Shown: positions 52,726 to 62,970 of the stretch, piece after piece
Layout: each line of letters opens with the position of its first letter
How positions within the stretch are numbered: position 1 is the stretch's first letter
NCBI GenBank assembly: GCA_036678685.1
Contig: JAZIHH010000020.1
Location: 682,001 to 746,000 of the forward strand
Source: JAZIHH01 sp036678685
GTDB taxonomy: Bacteria; Bacillota; UBA4882; UBA10575
Direction of reading: 5' to 3'
Length of the DNA stretch: 64,000 bases
The notes under the pieces: generated by a model
Told to the model about the DNA's origin: nothing
The model's database searches: none
What the model saw: the letters and a program-made list of their open reading frames with translations, nothing else
Translations under genes and position numbers: made by a program

Positions 52726-53637
52726 TTGAAAGAAGTGACCATATCCAAAAGGAAAAAAACTTTTAATTCGCAGAAACTGGCCCCATATTTGTTCGTCTTG
52801 CCTTTTATCATTGTCTTTCTTGTTTTCTTCGTCTACCCTATTTTCTCCACCATTGTCATGAGCATGCAAGAAATATACGGTTTTGACGATGTGGAGTTTA
52901 TCGGGTTTGAGAATTATAAGAGGCTGAACAACCCCCATTACCTCGGCGCGCTTAGAACCAGTGCCGCTTATACCTTCTGGACAATTCTGGTTCTGATCCC
53001 TCTTCCGGTTGTGCTGGCGGCGGTTCTCAACAGTAAATCCACGCCCTTGAAGAATTTTTTCAAGTCGGCACTGTTTGTCCCGGCCCTTACTTCGGTTATT
53101 GTTGCCGGAATCTTCTTCCGTTATTCCTTTGGTGAACAGGAAACCACTCTGGTTAACAGTATAATCGGTTTTTTTGGTTTGAAACCGTTTGTCTGGTTAC
53201 AAAAGAGTTCCACCGCCATGTTTGCCCTGGTTATCCTTTGCACTTGGCGGTGGTTGGGTGTTAATATTGTTTATTTTTTGTCGGGGTTACAAAACATTCC
53301 CCCCGAAATATATGAAGCAGCCGATATTGACGGGGCCAACGCGTTAGACAAATTCTTCCGGATTACGGTCCCGAGTCTGAAACCAGTAATCCTTTATGTT
53401 TTGATCATAAGTATCCATGGCGGGCTGGCCATGTTTGCCGAAAGTTACGCCTATTGGCAGAGCCAGACTCCCGGGGGCATCGGGATGACCATCGTTTCTT
53501 ACATTTACCAGACAGCCTTTAATTATTTCCAGATGGGATTGGCGTCGGCCGTAGGCCTTACTTTGTTAGTACTTATTTTGGTGCTGAACGTAATTTTCCT
53601 CGCTATTTTCGGAGCCTTCCGGAAGGAGAGTGACTAA
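52726..53637 (+). CDS. araP: ABC sugar permease, AraP-like
   Basis: This 303 aa CUT1-family membrane permease has six hydrophobic helices and the EAA loop YEAADIDGANALDKFFRITVP near residue 205. It forms the importer with the binding protein and the next gene. The start is TTG at 52726 or GTG at 52735; neither has a strong ribosome site. There is no ATPase gene in the locus; a shared MsmX-like ATPase encoded elsewhere would be needed. Confidence 0.83.
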   Translation: MKEVTISKRKKTFNSQKLAPYLFVLPFIIVFLVFFVYPIFSTIVMSMQEIYGFDDVEFIGFENYKRLNNPHYLGALRTSAAYTFWTILVLIPLPVVLAAVLNSKSTPLKNFFKSALFVPALTSVIVAGIFFRYSFGEQETTLVNSIIGFFGLKPFVWLQKSSTAMFALVILCTWRWLGVNIVYFLSGLQNIPPEIYEAADIDGANALDKFFRITVPSLKPVILYVLIISIHGGLAMFAESYAYWQSQTPGGIGMTIVSYIYQTAFNYFQMGLASAVGLTLLVLILVLNVIFLAIFGAFRKESD

Positions 53638-53640
53638 CAG

Positions 53641-54522
53641 ATGAAAATGCAAAACACCATGACTTTACCTCCACGCCGGGCGCATAAAAGAAAAATAAAT
53701 GTGGCGACGGTTCTTTCCGTAATCGTTTTAACTGTCTTCACCGTTTTCGCGCTTATTCCCTTTTTGTTCCTGTTGATTTCCTCCTTTAAACCCGGGTCTG
53801 ATATTGTCAGGTACGGGATTAATCTGCAGTTTGACCCGAAGGCCCTGACGCTCAAGAATTATGTTTTGCTATGGACCGAAAGAAACGGAATCTATTTGCA
53901 CTGGTTTAAAAACAGTATTCTCATCACCTTGCTCCAGACGGTAATCTCCGTTTTCCTCAGCGCGATGGTGGGATATGGCTTGGCCATGTATCAATTTCGG
54001 GGAAGAAACTTGATCTTCATTATTGTCCTGGCAGTACTGGTTGTGCCGCTCGAAATCTTGATTCTGCCCCTTTATAAGCTCACTGTTTCCCTGCGGATCA
54101 TCAACACCTATGCCGGGGTGATTTTGCCCTTTGCCGTCCCTGCTTTTGCCGTCTTTTTCTTCCGCCAGTATGCCCTGGGTCTTTCCAAGGACTTGCTTGA
54201 TGCCGGAAGGATCGACGGTTGTTCGGAATTTGGCATCTTCTTTAAAATCATGATGCCGCTGATGATGCCGGCTTTTGGTGCGATGGTCATTCTGCAGGCC
54301 ATGTTCAGCTGGAATAATTTTGTGTGGCCCCTCATTGTTCTGCGTTCCAACGAGAACCTGACCATCCCGATCGGATTGGCCTCTTTAATCACTCCCTACG
54401 GCCACAACTACGATATGCTGATGTCCGGAGCAGTAATGTCCGTAATCCCAATTTTGATTGTGTTCTTGTTTAACCAAAGAGCTTTTATCTCCGGCTTGAC
54501 GATCGGCGGAATAAAGGGATAG
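53641..54522 (+). CDS. araQ: ABC sugar permease, AraQ-like
   Basis: This 293 aa second CUT1 permease has six helices and the EAA loop LLDAGRIDGCSEFGIFFKIMMP near residue 190 (described by its ends LLDAGR and FKIMMP). It starts three bases after the preceding stop. It ends TAG, 211 bases before the sensor kinase. Together with AraN and AraP it makes an importer lacking its own ATPase. Confidence 0.84.
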   Translation: MKMQNTMTLPPRRAHKRKINVATVLSVIVLTVFTVFALIPFLFLLISSFKPGSDIVRYGINLQFDPKALTLKNYVLLWTERNGIYLHWFKNSILITLLQTVISVFLSAMVGYGLAMYQFRGRNLIFIIVLAVLVVPLEILILPLYKLTVSLRIINTYAGVILPFAVPAFAVFFFRQYALGLSKDLLDAGRIDGCSEFGIFFKIMMPLMMPAFGAMVILQAMFSWNNFVWPLIVLRSNENLTIPIGLASLITPYGHNYDMLMSGAVMSVIPILIVFLFNQRAFISGLTIGGIKG

Positions 54523-54733
54523 AAAAGGCGGTATTATTTCCCTGTTTCCGCCTCTTTTAAGAGGAATAGCTGGTAGAGTTGTTGAATAGTACAAAGAGAA
54601 GAAAATCACTTGTCCGGTCCAACCAACGGGCCGGCGGTGTTTGGTGGGTAAGGATGTGGTGCGGATTTCCTCACACCGGGTAACGGCCGGAACCTTCCGG
54701 TTTCGGCGCGAACCCGTTTTTTCGAGGGTGGAG

Positions 54734-56581
54734 ATGAAAAAACAACCAGAAGCGGAAAAAAAATTACCGGTTTTAACCGTAATCAGAAAGATTAAAATTC
54801 CGTACCGGCTGATTGGGCTGTTTATGTTGTTATCTCTCTTGCCCATTATTACTCTTGGTTTTTTTTCTTATCAGGAATCAAGCCGCGCCATACAAAACAA
54901 AATCGAGACCTATGCCGTGCAGTTGGTTGCGCAGTTGGCCCGTAACCTAGAAAGTGAAATGAACAAACTGGAATATAATACCATCGAGATCGGCTTTTCC
55001 GACCTGGTGTAAGATACTTTGGAAAGATATACATACCTGAGCGAATGGGAGATTTTCAGCCGTGAGCATGACCTGCACAATATGATTGTTAAAAAATATA
55101 TATTATTACATGATGTCTCTGATGTGCTCTTGTACACCAACGACAACAGAAAAATTGTGGCGTACGGGGACAGAAACTTTGAGTTAAGGCTGAAAGACGA
55201 CTACCTGAACAAGTTTTTACAAGATATACGGAACGAAAACGGAAAACCGCTCTGGCGGGGTATGGACGAGCAGGACGAAATCATCCTGGTTGAACGGGCC
55301 GCTTTGTTGCATAAAAGGGACAAACATGGAATTCTTGTGGGGAGGGCCATTAGAAGCCTGTACGAAGGGGAAAACATCGGCGTAGTCATTATCCGCCTTA
55401 ATGAGAGGTTTTTTTCCGGCTTGTTTAGAGGAATTGACATCGGGCCGGGTGCCGAGGTATTCATCATTGACGGGCAAGGGGTGGTCGTTTCCACCAGATC
55501 GGAAACAATTCCGTTTAAAAAAGAGTATAAGGAAAGATCTTTAATAGAACAAATAAAAGCCAATACCGACCGGGAGAATGTGGTTTTTAACCTGGATATT
55601 GACGGCATTCCCCATCTGGTCGCCGCCGCCAGGGTAGATTGTGCCGGCTGGTACGTGGTGAGTACGATCCCCTATTCCTATCTCAACCTGGAAACGCAAA
55701 GAATAAAAAGACAAATCATGTTGCTGGGGGGAGTATGTTTCGGACTGGCGGTTGCCCTGTCTTTCCTCTTTACCAAGAGCATTTCCATACCGTTGAATAA
55801 CTTGATTAAAGCAATGAATTCGGTAAAAAACGGCCGGCTTTCCTTGACCGCCGTGGATAACAGCAGGGATGAGATTGGCGAAGTAACGCGGAACTTCAAT
55901 GCGATGGTACAAGATCTTAAGCGGCTGCTTGCCGACGTCAAAGAGAAAGAGCTCCAAAAAAGAAAAGCCGAGATTAAAGTCTTGCAAGCCCAAATTAATC
56001 CCCATTTTCTTTCCAATATTCTTAATACGGCCAAGACGATGGCAAGTATGCAAGGGGTTAAAAACCTGGAATCGTTGTTAACTTCCCTGATAAAATTGTT
56101 ACATGCCAGCATGGGCAAGGATGAAGAGTTTATCACCGTCCGCAAGGAAGTGGAGTATATAGAGAATTACCTGAATATCCAAGAATTCAGGTATTATAAC
56201 AAATTTCATGTGGAAGTGGAAATTGAGGAAGAAATCCTGGAAAACAAACTGCCCAAGTTTCTGCTCCAACCCGTGGTGGAAAATGCCATTATCCATGGCA
56301 TTGCCCCCAAAAAAGGGCAGGGTTTTATTGAGATCAAGGGTTTTCTTTATGAGGAAAAGATGATCTTTGTTGTAACCGACGACGGGGTAGGCATGACTGA
56401 GGAGACCATAAGAAGAGTCTTACATGATGATCCGGCGGAGCGGGAACAATTTTGCGGTATGGGCCTTAAAAATGTCCGCGAACGGATCAGGATCTACTTT
56501 GGTGACGAGTACGGTGTGCGCATCGAGAGTCGTCCCCATCATTTCACCCGTGTGGAGATTACTTTGCCGGTTATTAAATAA
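54734..56581 (+). pseudogene. yesM: YesM-like sensor histidine kinase with an in-frame TAA
   Basis: This 615-codon frame encodes a membrane sensor kinase. A first helix (LIGLFMLLSLLPIITLGFF) is followed by an extracellular Cache-like domain, a second helix near 55,700, a HAMP region (INN-like IPLNNLIKAMNSVKNG), the phosphoacceptor His in QINPHFLSNILN, and the HATPase_c domain (VVENAIIHG, DDGVGM, GMGLKNVRERI). TAA at 55010-55012 interrupts the sensor domain 93 codons in; the frame is the same on both sides and no other damage is seen. Q or K to stop by one change is likely. The response regulator follows. If real, the truncated kinase would lack the whole catalytic domain. Confidence 0.82.
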
Positions 56582-56593
56582 GGGGGTGGAGAG

Positions 56594-58222
56594 ATGCTGA
56601 AGGTGTTGGTGGTCGATGACGACGCCTTTGTTCACACCCAGCTAAAAAAGATTATCAACTGGGAGCAGGAAGGGTTTCTTCTGCACAATGAGGTGGTGGC
56701 GGGGACGGACGTGCCGGCTGTGCTCCCGAAAGTGCTTCCGGACATTGTCATCACCGACATGAGCATGCCCGGGATGGACGGGGTGGCGGTAATTGAACAT
56801 ATCAACCGTCATTACCCGCAGATTAAGATTATTGCCTTAAGCGGATATGACGATTTTTACTATGTAAAAAAGAGTCTGAAATTGGGGGCCGTTGACTATA
56901 TCCTGAAACACGAACTCACTTCCGAAGTATTGCTGACGCTTTTACAGTCGCTTAAGAAGGAGATCCTCCGTGGCGAAGAGGAGGACGCCGGCGGGCCAAA
57001 AAGTGACGACCAGTTTCTGACCGGCCGGGATTTCCTGAGACGAAGTTTCGTCAGTATGCTGGTGCGAAACGGAGTAAGCGACCGTCTTGAAGTGGAGAAG
57101 AAGTTGAAAGACCTGGGGCTGGAGATCGGCACCCGGAATCTGGTGGTGGTAGCCGGGGAGATCGATGATTACTTGCAGCTCAGAACAGATTATTCCTCCT
57201 CTGAACTGTATAATTTATTGGATTCGTTTATGCACATGGCCACCCAAATACTGAAGGAAACAGGAAATGCCGTGTTCTCCTTTTTGGAGGAGGGCAATTT
57301 TGTTCTTATTTTCTCCTTTGATGAGGCGAGAAGCGTACATTTTATTTATAATCAGGTTTTAACCGCGGTGACCAGAATTAAGAGCACAATGAAAAGATAT
57401 TTGAATATTACCGCCTGTTTTGGCATTGGCGAGATCTGCCCCGATCTTGTGGAAATAAACAGGTCTTACGAGAATGCAGCCGGACTTTTAAAGAAGAAGT
57501 TCTATGAGGGCAAGGATAAAATCTTCCGTTGTACAGGCGCGGACAAGGTTAAGGAGAATTATTATAAATTACAAATAAAAGATGAAAAGAATATTATGAA
57601 CTTCTTAAAACTGCTCAAAGAAGAACAGTGCCGGTCCTATCTGGAAAGCATCTTCGAGAAGCTGCAAAAAGAACAGCCCAGTATCAGCCGGGCTAAAATG
57701 ACCTTTGTCGCCCTGATCAATATCATCCATAAGGTTGCCGGGGATACCGGCATTGATCTGAGTATGATTTATACCCGGGGCGAGGATGTTTACGGGGAAT
57801 TGGAGAAGTTTGATACCATACAAGAGATTAAAGAATGGTTGTTGTCACTGTACGGCCGGTTGTTCCGCCTCTTGCGGACGGTTTATATTCCTGTCGACGA
57901 TGAGGTTACCGGGAAAGCAGTGGAATATATCTACAAGAATTATAAACAGCATATTTCCCTAAGCGACGCCGCCCGATATATAGGAGTTAACAGCTCCTAT
58001 TTGAGCAGGAAGTTTAAAAAAGAATGCGGGACCGGTTTCAATGAATACCTCAACAAAATCCGGATTGAATACGCCAAAATCTTGATGGAAAACGGGTATA
58101 AAAATATCAAGGAGATCGTCACGGAAGTAGGATTCAAAAATTACAACTATTTTTTCAAGGTCTTTAAAGACAGCCAAGGGATGACGCCTCTGGAATACAA
58201 GGCCTCCTGCCGGATGTTATGA
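56594..58222 (+). CDS. yesN: YesN-like response regulator, AraC type
   Basis: This 542 aa regulator has an N-terminal receiver domain with the phosphoacceptor Asp in IVITDMSMPGMDG near residue 55, a long central linker, and a C-terminal AraC-type double helix-turn-helix (ISLSDAARYIGVNSSYLSRK and VGFKNYNYFFKVFKDSQG). It starts 12 bases after the kinase stop. By position it is likely to activate the araN operon and perhaps the divergent propeller enzyme in response to sugars. It is intact while its kinase carries a stop. Confidence 0.9.
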   Translation: MLKVLVVDDDAFVHTQLKKIINWEQEGFLLHNEVVAGTDVPAVLPKVLPDIVITDMSMPGMDGVAVIEHINRHYPQIKIIALSGYDDFYYVKKSLKLGAVDYILKHELTSEVLLTLLQSLKKEILRGEEEDAGGPKSDDQFLTGRDFLRRSFVSMLVRNGVSDRLEVEKKLKDLGLEIGTRNLVVVAGEIDDYLQLRTDYSSSELYNLLDSFMHMATQILKETGNAVFSFLEEGNFVLIFSFDEARSVHFIYNQVLTAVTRIKSTMKRYLNITACFGIGEICPDLVEINRSYENAAGLLKKKFYEGKDKIFRCTGADKVKENYYKLQIKDEKNIMNFLKLLKEEQCRSYLESIFEKLQKEQPSISRAKMTFVALINIIHKVAGDTGIDLSMIYTRGEDVYGELEKFDTIQEIKEWLLSLYGRLFRLLRTVYIPVDDEVTGKAVEYIYKNYKQHISLSDAARYIGVNSSYLSRKFKKECGTGFNEYLNKIRIEYAKILMENGYKNIKEIVTEVGFKNYNYFFKVFKDSQGMTPLEYKASCRML

Positions 58223-58319
58223 CGCCGGATGTGCTCGCCAGTCGGGCGGCAAGGGACGGATAAAGCAACCCCCGCTTAGGTAAACTATGGTTGAAATTCC
58301 GTTCCAAGGAGGCGTTCTT

Positions 58320-59405
58320 GTGTTCCGGGTCAAACGGGGGCTGGTTTTGGCGGTGCTCCAAGAAGCGCCGGGACTGCAGGAAGTAACAGTCCAGGCGGAA
58401 GGGGAGACCGGGCGGGCGGTTAATTACCCGGATTTAACCGGTCCGGTCCGGGAGGGGGACCGGGTTCTGCTCAATACGACGGCTTGTTTTCTAAAGTTGG
58501 GGACCGGCGGGTACCATTTTGTCATGGGTGTGGAGAACAGGGAAGAAACGGAATGCTCCGGCCGGGGACATATCATGAAGTTAAGATATACTCCCTGGCA
58601 GATCCGGGTGGAGGCGGCGGAAGAGGAGGGTTCTCCCCACCACCGGGCAATCAAGGAGTTTACTTCTTTGGAAAACATTCCGGTCATTGTGGGCGGCCTG
58701 CACAGTATGATTGCGCCGGCGCTTCTGGCCTACCGGACCCGGCGGCAGGGGCCGGAACGGGCAGTCTACATCATGACCGACGGGGCGGCCCTGCCGGTAC
58801 AGTTTAGCCGCCTGGTGCGGGAATTGAAAGAATGCGGGCTCCTGCAAACCGTTATTACCTGCGGTCATGCTTTTGGCGGCGACCTGGAAACGGTTAATTT
58901 TTATTCCGCGCTGGCAACGGCGAAAGCCGCGGCCGGGGCCGGGGTGGTGGTGGCGGCGATGGGCCCCGGCATCGTCGGGACCCATACCAAGTACGGTTTC
59001 TCCGGTATTGAACAAGCCTATATGCTGGAAGCCGTTGAAAGGCTGGGGGGCAGGCCGGTGGCTGTCCCGCGGGTCAGTTTTGCCGATCCCCGTCCCCGGC
59101 ACCGGGGATTAAGTCATCACAGTAGAACTGTCCTCTCCGACCTGACTTATGCCCGGGCCTATATCGGGTTTCCCCAATGGGGGGACGAACGGGACAAAAT
59201 TTTAGACGAGCAAATCCGGGCGGAACGGCTCGCGGAAAAACACCGTCTTTTTTTTGTCCGGACTCCGCCGGTGGGCGAGTTGTTACGAGGCTGGGGACTG
59301 GAAGTAACCACGATGGGAAGGTCTTATGAAGAAGATCCTTCCTTTTTTGATACGGCCGCCGCCGCCGGCGTGGTGGCCGCCGCTTTGGCGGCAGGAGAGA
59401 TCTAG
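58320..59405 (+). CDS. DUF3866 family protein
   Basis: This 361 aa protein belongs to the DUF3866 family, of unknown function and common next to spoIIM and xerD in Clostridia. Recognisable stretches are LTGPVREGDRVLLNTTA near residue 40, GTGGYHFVMG and MTDGAALPVQFSRLV. It is soluble. I chose GTG at 58320, seven bases after AAGGAGG; an ATG at 58287 lacks a ribosome site and adds an unusual extension. Confidence 0.82.
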   Translation: MFRVKRGLVLAVLQEAPGLQEVTVQAEGETGRAVNYPDLTGPVREGDRVLLNTTACFLKLGTGGYHFVMGVENREETECSGRGHIMKLRYTPWQIRVEAAEEEGSPHHRAIKEFTSLENIPVIVGGLHSMIAPALLAYRTRRQGPERAVYIMTDGAALPVQFSRLVRELKECGLLQTVITCGHAFGGDLETVNFYSALATAKAAAGAGVVVAAMGPGIVGTHTKYGFSGIEQAYMLEAVERLGGRPVAVPRVSFADPRPRHRGLSHHSRTVLSDLTYARAYIGFPQWGDERDKILDEQIRAERLAEKHRLFFVRTPPVGELLRGWGLEVTTMGRSYEEDPSFFDTAAAAGVVAAALAAGEI

Positions 59406-59487
59406 CGGCAGCGTCCCCCCGGTTTTAAAACTTGCCTTATCGCGCCGGACGGGTTATTCTAAAAGGAGAAGCGGGGGGAGGGAGAAA

Positions 59488-60024
59488 ATGAAGTTAATAG
59501 AGAGGAAAATTTCGGGCCGCCTTGCTTACGACGGCGTGTTACTGAAATTATACTGTGATGAAGTATTACTCCCGGGCGGCGAAAAAACTCTCCGGGAGTG
59601 GATTGATCACCCCGGCGCCGCCGCGGTCATCCCGTTGCTGCCCGGCAACCGCGTGGTGCTGGTACGTCAGTTTAGGTATCCGGTGCAGTGCGAAACCCTG
59701 GAAATACCCGCCGGAAAAATGGACCCGGGGGAAACTCCCCGGCAATGCGCGGAAAGGGAATTGGCGGAAGAGACCGGTTTTTCCGGGGGGTCCTTTGAAG
59801 AAATCGGGTCTTTCGTAACCACCCCCGCCTTCACCAACGAGAGAATTCATCTTTTTCTCGTCAGGAACCCGGTCCCCGGCCCAACCGGCCCGGATGAAGG
59901 GGAATATGTCAAGACCGCCATCCTTGAGGTGGCGGAGGTTTTTAAAATGATTGACCGGGAAATGATTGTGGACGCCAAGACAATTATCGCCTTTTTCCTG
60001 GCGCGAAGAAAAGGTCTTATCTAA
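59488..60024 (+). CDS. nudF: Nudix hydrolase, ADP-ribose pyrophosphatase-like
   Basis: This 178 aa enzyme has a full Nudix box: the Gly and Glu of GKMDPGE near residue 80, then RELAEETGF. The upstream VVLVRQFRYPVQCETLEIPAG is typical of ADP-ribose pyrophosphatases. ATG at 59488 follows GGGGGGAGGGAG; the frame is open further upstream into the DUF3866 end. It precedes spoIIM and xerD, an arrangement seen in many Clostridia. Confidence 0.9.
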   Translation: MKLIERKISGRLAYDGVLLKLYCDEVLLPGGEKTLREWIDHPGAAAVIPLLPGNRVVLVRQFRYPVQCETLEIPAGKMDPGETPRQCAERELAEETGFSGGSFEEIGSFVTTPAFTNERIHLFLVRNPVPGPTGPDEGEYVKTAILEVAEVFKMIDREMIVDAKTIIAFFLARRKGLI

Positions 60025-60095
60025 AAAACTTTTTCGATCCGGCATATCATCCCCCCCCTCCACATAATTATGTAACCGGGACAGGGGGTGGGGAC

Positions 60096-60737
60096 TTGTT
60101 ACCAAGACACTGGCGCGGGATGGTTGTTGGTTATATAGAAGAACGCCTTTTTATCTTTGTTTTAGTGAGTTTGCTTTTTATTACCGGCATTGCCGGTGGT
60201 GCGTATTCCGTCAACGGGCTAAAGGAAACCCAAAAGGCCGAATTGACCCAGTATCTTTACATGTTTTTTCAAAGTTTCAAAAGGGGAGCGCCGCCGGCGA
60301 TGGATTTTTCCCCGGCCGGGAAAATAATCTTCAGCCACTTCAAAACGGTTTTTTCCCTTTTTCTCCTTGGGTTCAGCGTGATCGGGACGCCGGTCATTTT
60401 GTTTATCGTTTTTACCAAAGGTTTTATTCTCGGGTTTACAGTTGGCTTTATTTTAAAACAATTGGCGGGACGCGGATTTCTCTTTGCCATGTCGGCTGTC
60501 CTCCCCCATCACTTGTTGATTATTCCCACAATTATCGTTGCAGCGGTGGCCAATATCGATTTCGCCGGTGTCCTTTTGAAAGGGCGTTGGGGAAAGAAAC
60601 CGGCGTATCCCGTGAGCAGAGAATTCCTGCGTTGCCTGGGCATCAACAGCGCAGCCTTTTTCCTGCTCTTCCTCGCCGGACTGGTGGAAGGAGTCTTTTC
60701 CCCATTCTTAATCCACTGGGTAGCCGGGCTTTTTTAG
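60096..60737 (+). CDS. spoIIM: stage II sporulation protein M
   Basis: This 213 aa membrane protein with about five helices is part of the engulfment machinery that remodels septal peptidoglycan during sporulation, with SpoIID and SpoIIP. Sequence such as FTKGFILGFTVGFILKQL and LPHHLLIIPTI is typical. The start is TTG at 60096 behind GGGGGTGGGG. Its presence supports an endospore-forming Firmicute. It lies between Nudix and xerD genes. Confidence 0.9.
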   Translation: MLPRHWRGMVVGYIEERLFIFVLVSLLFITGIAGGAYSVNGLKETQKAELTQYLYMFFQSFKRGAPPAMDFSPAGKIIFSHFKTVFSLFLLGFSVIGTPVILFIVFTKGFILGFTVGFILKQLAGRGFLFAMSAVLPHHLLIIPTIIVAAVANIDFAGVLLKGRWGKKPAYPVSREFLRCLGINSAAFFLLFLAGLVEGVFSPFLIHWVAGLF

Positions 60738-60836
60738 AGTGGAAAACTTTCTCTTGATTTTAAAAAAGGAATTCCCAATTAATATGTCGAAATTTTGGGG
60801 AGACAAACGGTTACCATAGAAAAGGAGATGGCCCCT

Positions 60837-61724
60837 TTGCAACAGTATTTAGAGGATTTTATTAATTATCTCTCCGTTGAGCGGGGGTTGTCTGCCAATA
60901 CTCTGGAATCATACGGCCGGGATCTTCGTCAGTATCTGACCTATCTGGAAGAAAAAAAGAAAATGACTTTACCGGAGACGACCCAGGCGACGGTGGTCGG
61001 TTTTCTCCTTCATCTGCAGGCTAAAGGGCGCGCCACATCCACCATCTCCCGGATGCTGGCGGCGATTAAGTGTTTTTATCAGTTTATGGTAAGAGAACAG
61101 GTCCTGGAGCGGGACCCCACTGTTAATCTGGACGCCCCCAAACAGGAGAAAAAACTGCCGCGGGTCTTGTCGGTGGAAGACGTCTTAAATCTCCTGCAGC
61201 AACCGGATCTAAAGACCCCGGCGGGGATCAGGGACCGCACCATGCTGGAAGTTCTCTATGCCACCGGACTGCGTGTTTCGGAACTGGTGTCGTTAAAAAT
61301 CTCCGATGTTAATATGGAAGAAGGATATATCCGTTGTTTGGGGAAAGGCGCCAAGGAAAGAATCGTTCCTTTGGGGTCGGAAGCGCTAAAATACTTAAAA
61401 TTCTATCTTGAGCATGCCCGGAAATTTCTGGCCTCCAATCCGGCGGAAGACGCGCTTTTCCTGAATCATCACGGACGCAAACTCACCCGTCAGGGATTTT
61501 GGAAGATTATCAAGAAGTACGCAGGGAAATTAAATCTCAGCGGCTCCATAACACCCCATACTCTCCGCCATTCTTTTGCCACGCACCTTTTGGAAAACGG
61601 CGCGGACCTCCGTTCCGTCCAGGAAATGTTGGGTCATGCCGATATCTCCACCACGCAGATTTACACTCATCTAACAAAAAACAGACTGAAAGAGGTCTAT
61701 GACAAAACTCACCCCCGGGCCTGA
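60837..61724 (+). CDS. xerD: tyrosine recombinase XerD
   Basis: This 295 aa recombinase resolves chromosome dimers. The catalytic residues are visible: Arg in ATGLRVSELVSL, Lys in GKGAKERIVPLG, His-Arg in HTLRHSFATHLL, His in LGHADISTTQIYTH and the Tyr there. The N-terminal SAM-like domain is complete. I chose TTG at 60837, which follows AAGGAG by nine bases and gives the usual start QQYLEDFINYLSVERGLS. It is a housekeeping enzyme beside spoIIM, not a sign of a mobile element. Confidence 0.92.
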   Translation: MQQYLEDFINYLSVERGLSANTLESYGRDLRQYLTYLEEKKKMTLPETTQATVVGFLLHLQAKGRATSTISRMLAAIKCFYQFMVREQVLERDPTVNLDAPKQEKKLPRVLSVEDVLNLLQQPDLKTPAGIRDRTMLEVLYATGLRVSELVSLKISDVNMEEGYIRCLGKGAKERIVPLGSEALKYLKFYLEHARKFLASNPAEDALFLNHHGRKLTRQGFWKIIKKYAGKLNLSGSITPHTLRHSFATHLLENGADLRSVQEMLGHADISTTQIYTHLTKNRLKEVYDKTHPRA

Positions 61725-61748
61725 GGGCGATTCCTTTTCTACGGTGAC

Positions 61749-61775
61749 AAAACACGCAGCCGCGTGTTTTATTTG
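61749..61775. terminator. bidirectional terminator between xerD and the membrane protein
   Basis: A 9 bp stem AAAACACGC/GCGTGTTTT with a 4-base loop AGCC and A/T flanks can act in both directions. Confidence 0.82.
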
Positions 61776-61795
61776 TTTGCCTAAAGAGGGGAGGG

Positions 61796-62836
61796 TTATT
61801 TTTTAAAAAGGAGTTTGAGAAAGATGAACCCGCCGACGAGGGTATTCAGGTAGTAGCTGAGAAAACGCCAGATAACCACGGAGATTGCCAGGAGATGTTT
61901 GGGGAGGTAAACGGAGAACAGGGAATAAAACCCCATTTCTGCCAGACCGCTGCCGCCGGGGATAGGGATAAAAGAAACCAGGAAAAGAATAATAAACTGC
62001 AGGAGAAGAAGGCGGAAAATCCGGTTGCCGATGTTGACTCCGAAGCCCATCAGAACAGCGGGGGCGATGGAAAAGATAATTAACCAGTACATAATGGTCA
62101 GGAGGATCACTCCGGCCAACGGCAACGGCCGGCGCCGGAAGACAGTGGTCAGGCAGGTGTGGAATTCTTTCAGTTCCGCAATCACCCGTTGGCAGTAATT
62201 GCCGCTCCGCGGGCCAAACACTTTCCGGACCGGAGTGAGCCGGAAAAATTTTTTCACCAGAAATTCCCCGATCTGCGGCCGGCAAAGAAGAAGGACCACA
62301 AAAAAGGAGAGAAGAAAAAGGAGAAAAAGAAAAAAATTGATCATACCGGACAGATAGCTGATCCCCAACTCCTTCAGCAGGCGGTGGCGAAAGAGGAAGA
62401 GCAGCGTCGAACCGCCGGTAATAAAAATAAGGCTGCTAAAGACGATGCGCGAAGTAACGATGGCCGTAGCCTTGCCTACGGAGACCCCTTTCCGGTGTAA
62501 GAGGTAGACCTGGGCGGGAACACTTCCGGAAGTAAAGGGCGTGATATTGCCGGTGAAAAATCCCACCAGATTAATGCGGAGAATGTCGAGGAGCGAAATT
62601 TTTTCTCCCAGGGTACCGGCGATGAGTTTGACCCTTGTTCCCTCCACCAGCCAGGAACATAAAACCAGCCCGAAAAGGAAAAAGATCATTTTCGGCTTAA
62701 AGTAAAGAAGCCCCTGCCATGTGTCGGAAGTGGCGGAAGAAAAAAGGAGAACCACTATAGTCAACAAGCTGAAGGTCAGAGCCAGGGTCAGTCCTTTTTT
62801 CAGAAAACCCGGGGAGAGCCGGTTAGATAGTTCCAT
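61796..62836 (-). CDS. flippase-like membrane protein (LPG synthase TM domain)
   Basis: This 346 aa protein has about eight hydrophobic helices and the fingerprint of the lysylphosphatidylglycerol synthase TM region (PF03706-like): FFTGNITPFTSGSVPAQVYLL near residue 92 (named by its ends FFTGNITPF and PAQVYLL) and FIPIPGGSGLAEMGF near residue 290. It lacks the C-terminal synthase domain, so it is probably a lipid flippase or AglD-like membrane protein. ATG at 62836. It is divergent from the tldD-like gene. Confidence 0.82.
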   Translation of the reverse strand: MELSNRLSPGFLKKGLTLALTFSLLTIVVLLFSSATSDTWQGLLYFKPKMIFFLFGLVLCSWLVEGTRVKLIAGTLGEKISLLDILRINLVGFFTGNITPFTSGSVPAQVYLLHRKGVSVGKATAIVTSRIVFSSLIFITGGSTLLFLFRHRLLKELGISYLSGMINFFLFLLFLLSFFVVLLLCRPQIGEFLVKKFFRLTPVRKVFGPRSGNYCQRVIAELKEFHTCLTTVFRRRPLPLAGVILLTIMYWLIIFSIAPAVLMGFGVNIGNRIFRLLLLQFIILFLVSFIPIPGGSGLAEMGFYSLFSVYLPKHLLAISVVIWRFLSYYLNTLVGGFIFLKLLFKK

Positions 62837-62970
62837 AATAACCTCCGGTACGTTTTTTTCGGCACAATATTATAGTATTCTTTAATGCCGATGAATTTCC
62901 TGCTTGGAATAATTGGCCGTAACCAGTGGCCTGGAATTTTCACACCCAATATGGGAAAAATAGGGAGGTA

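Noticed and set aside
60837..61724. XerD as a mark of a mobile element
   Set aside because: It is in the usual housekeeping neighbourhood with spoIIM and Nudix, and no att repeats or cargo genes are visible.
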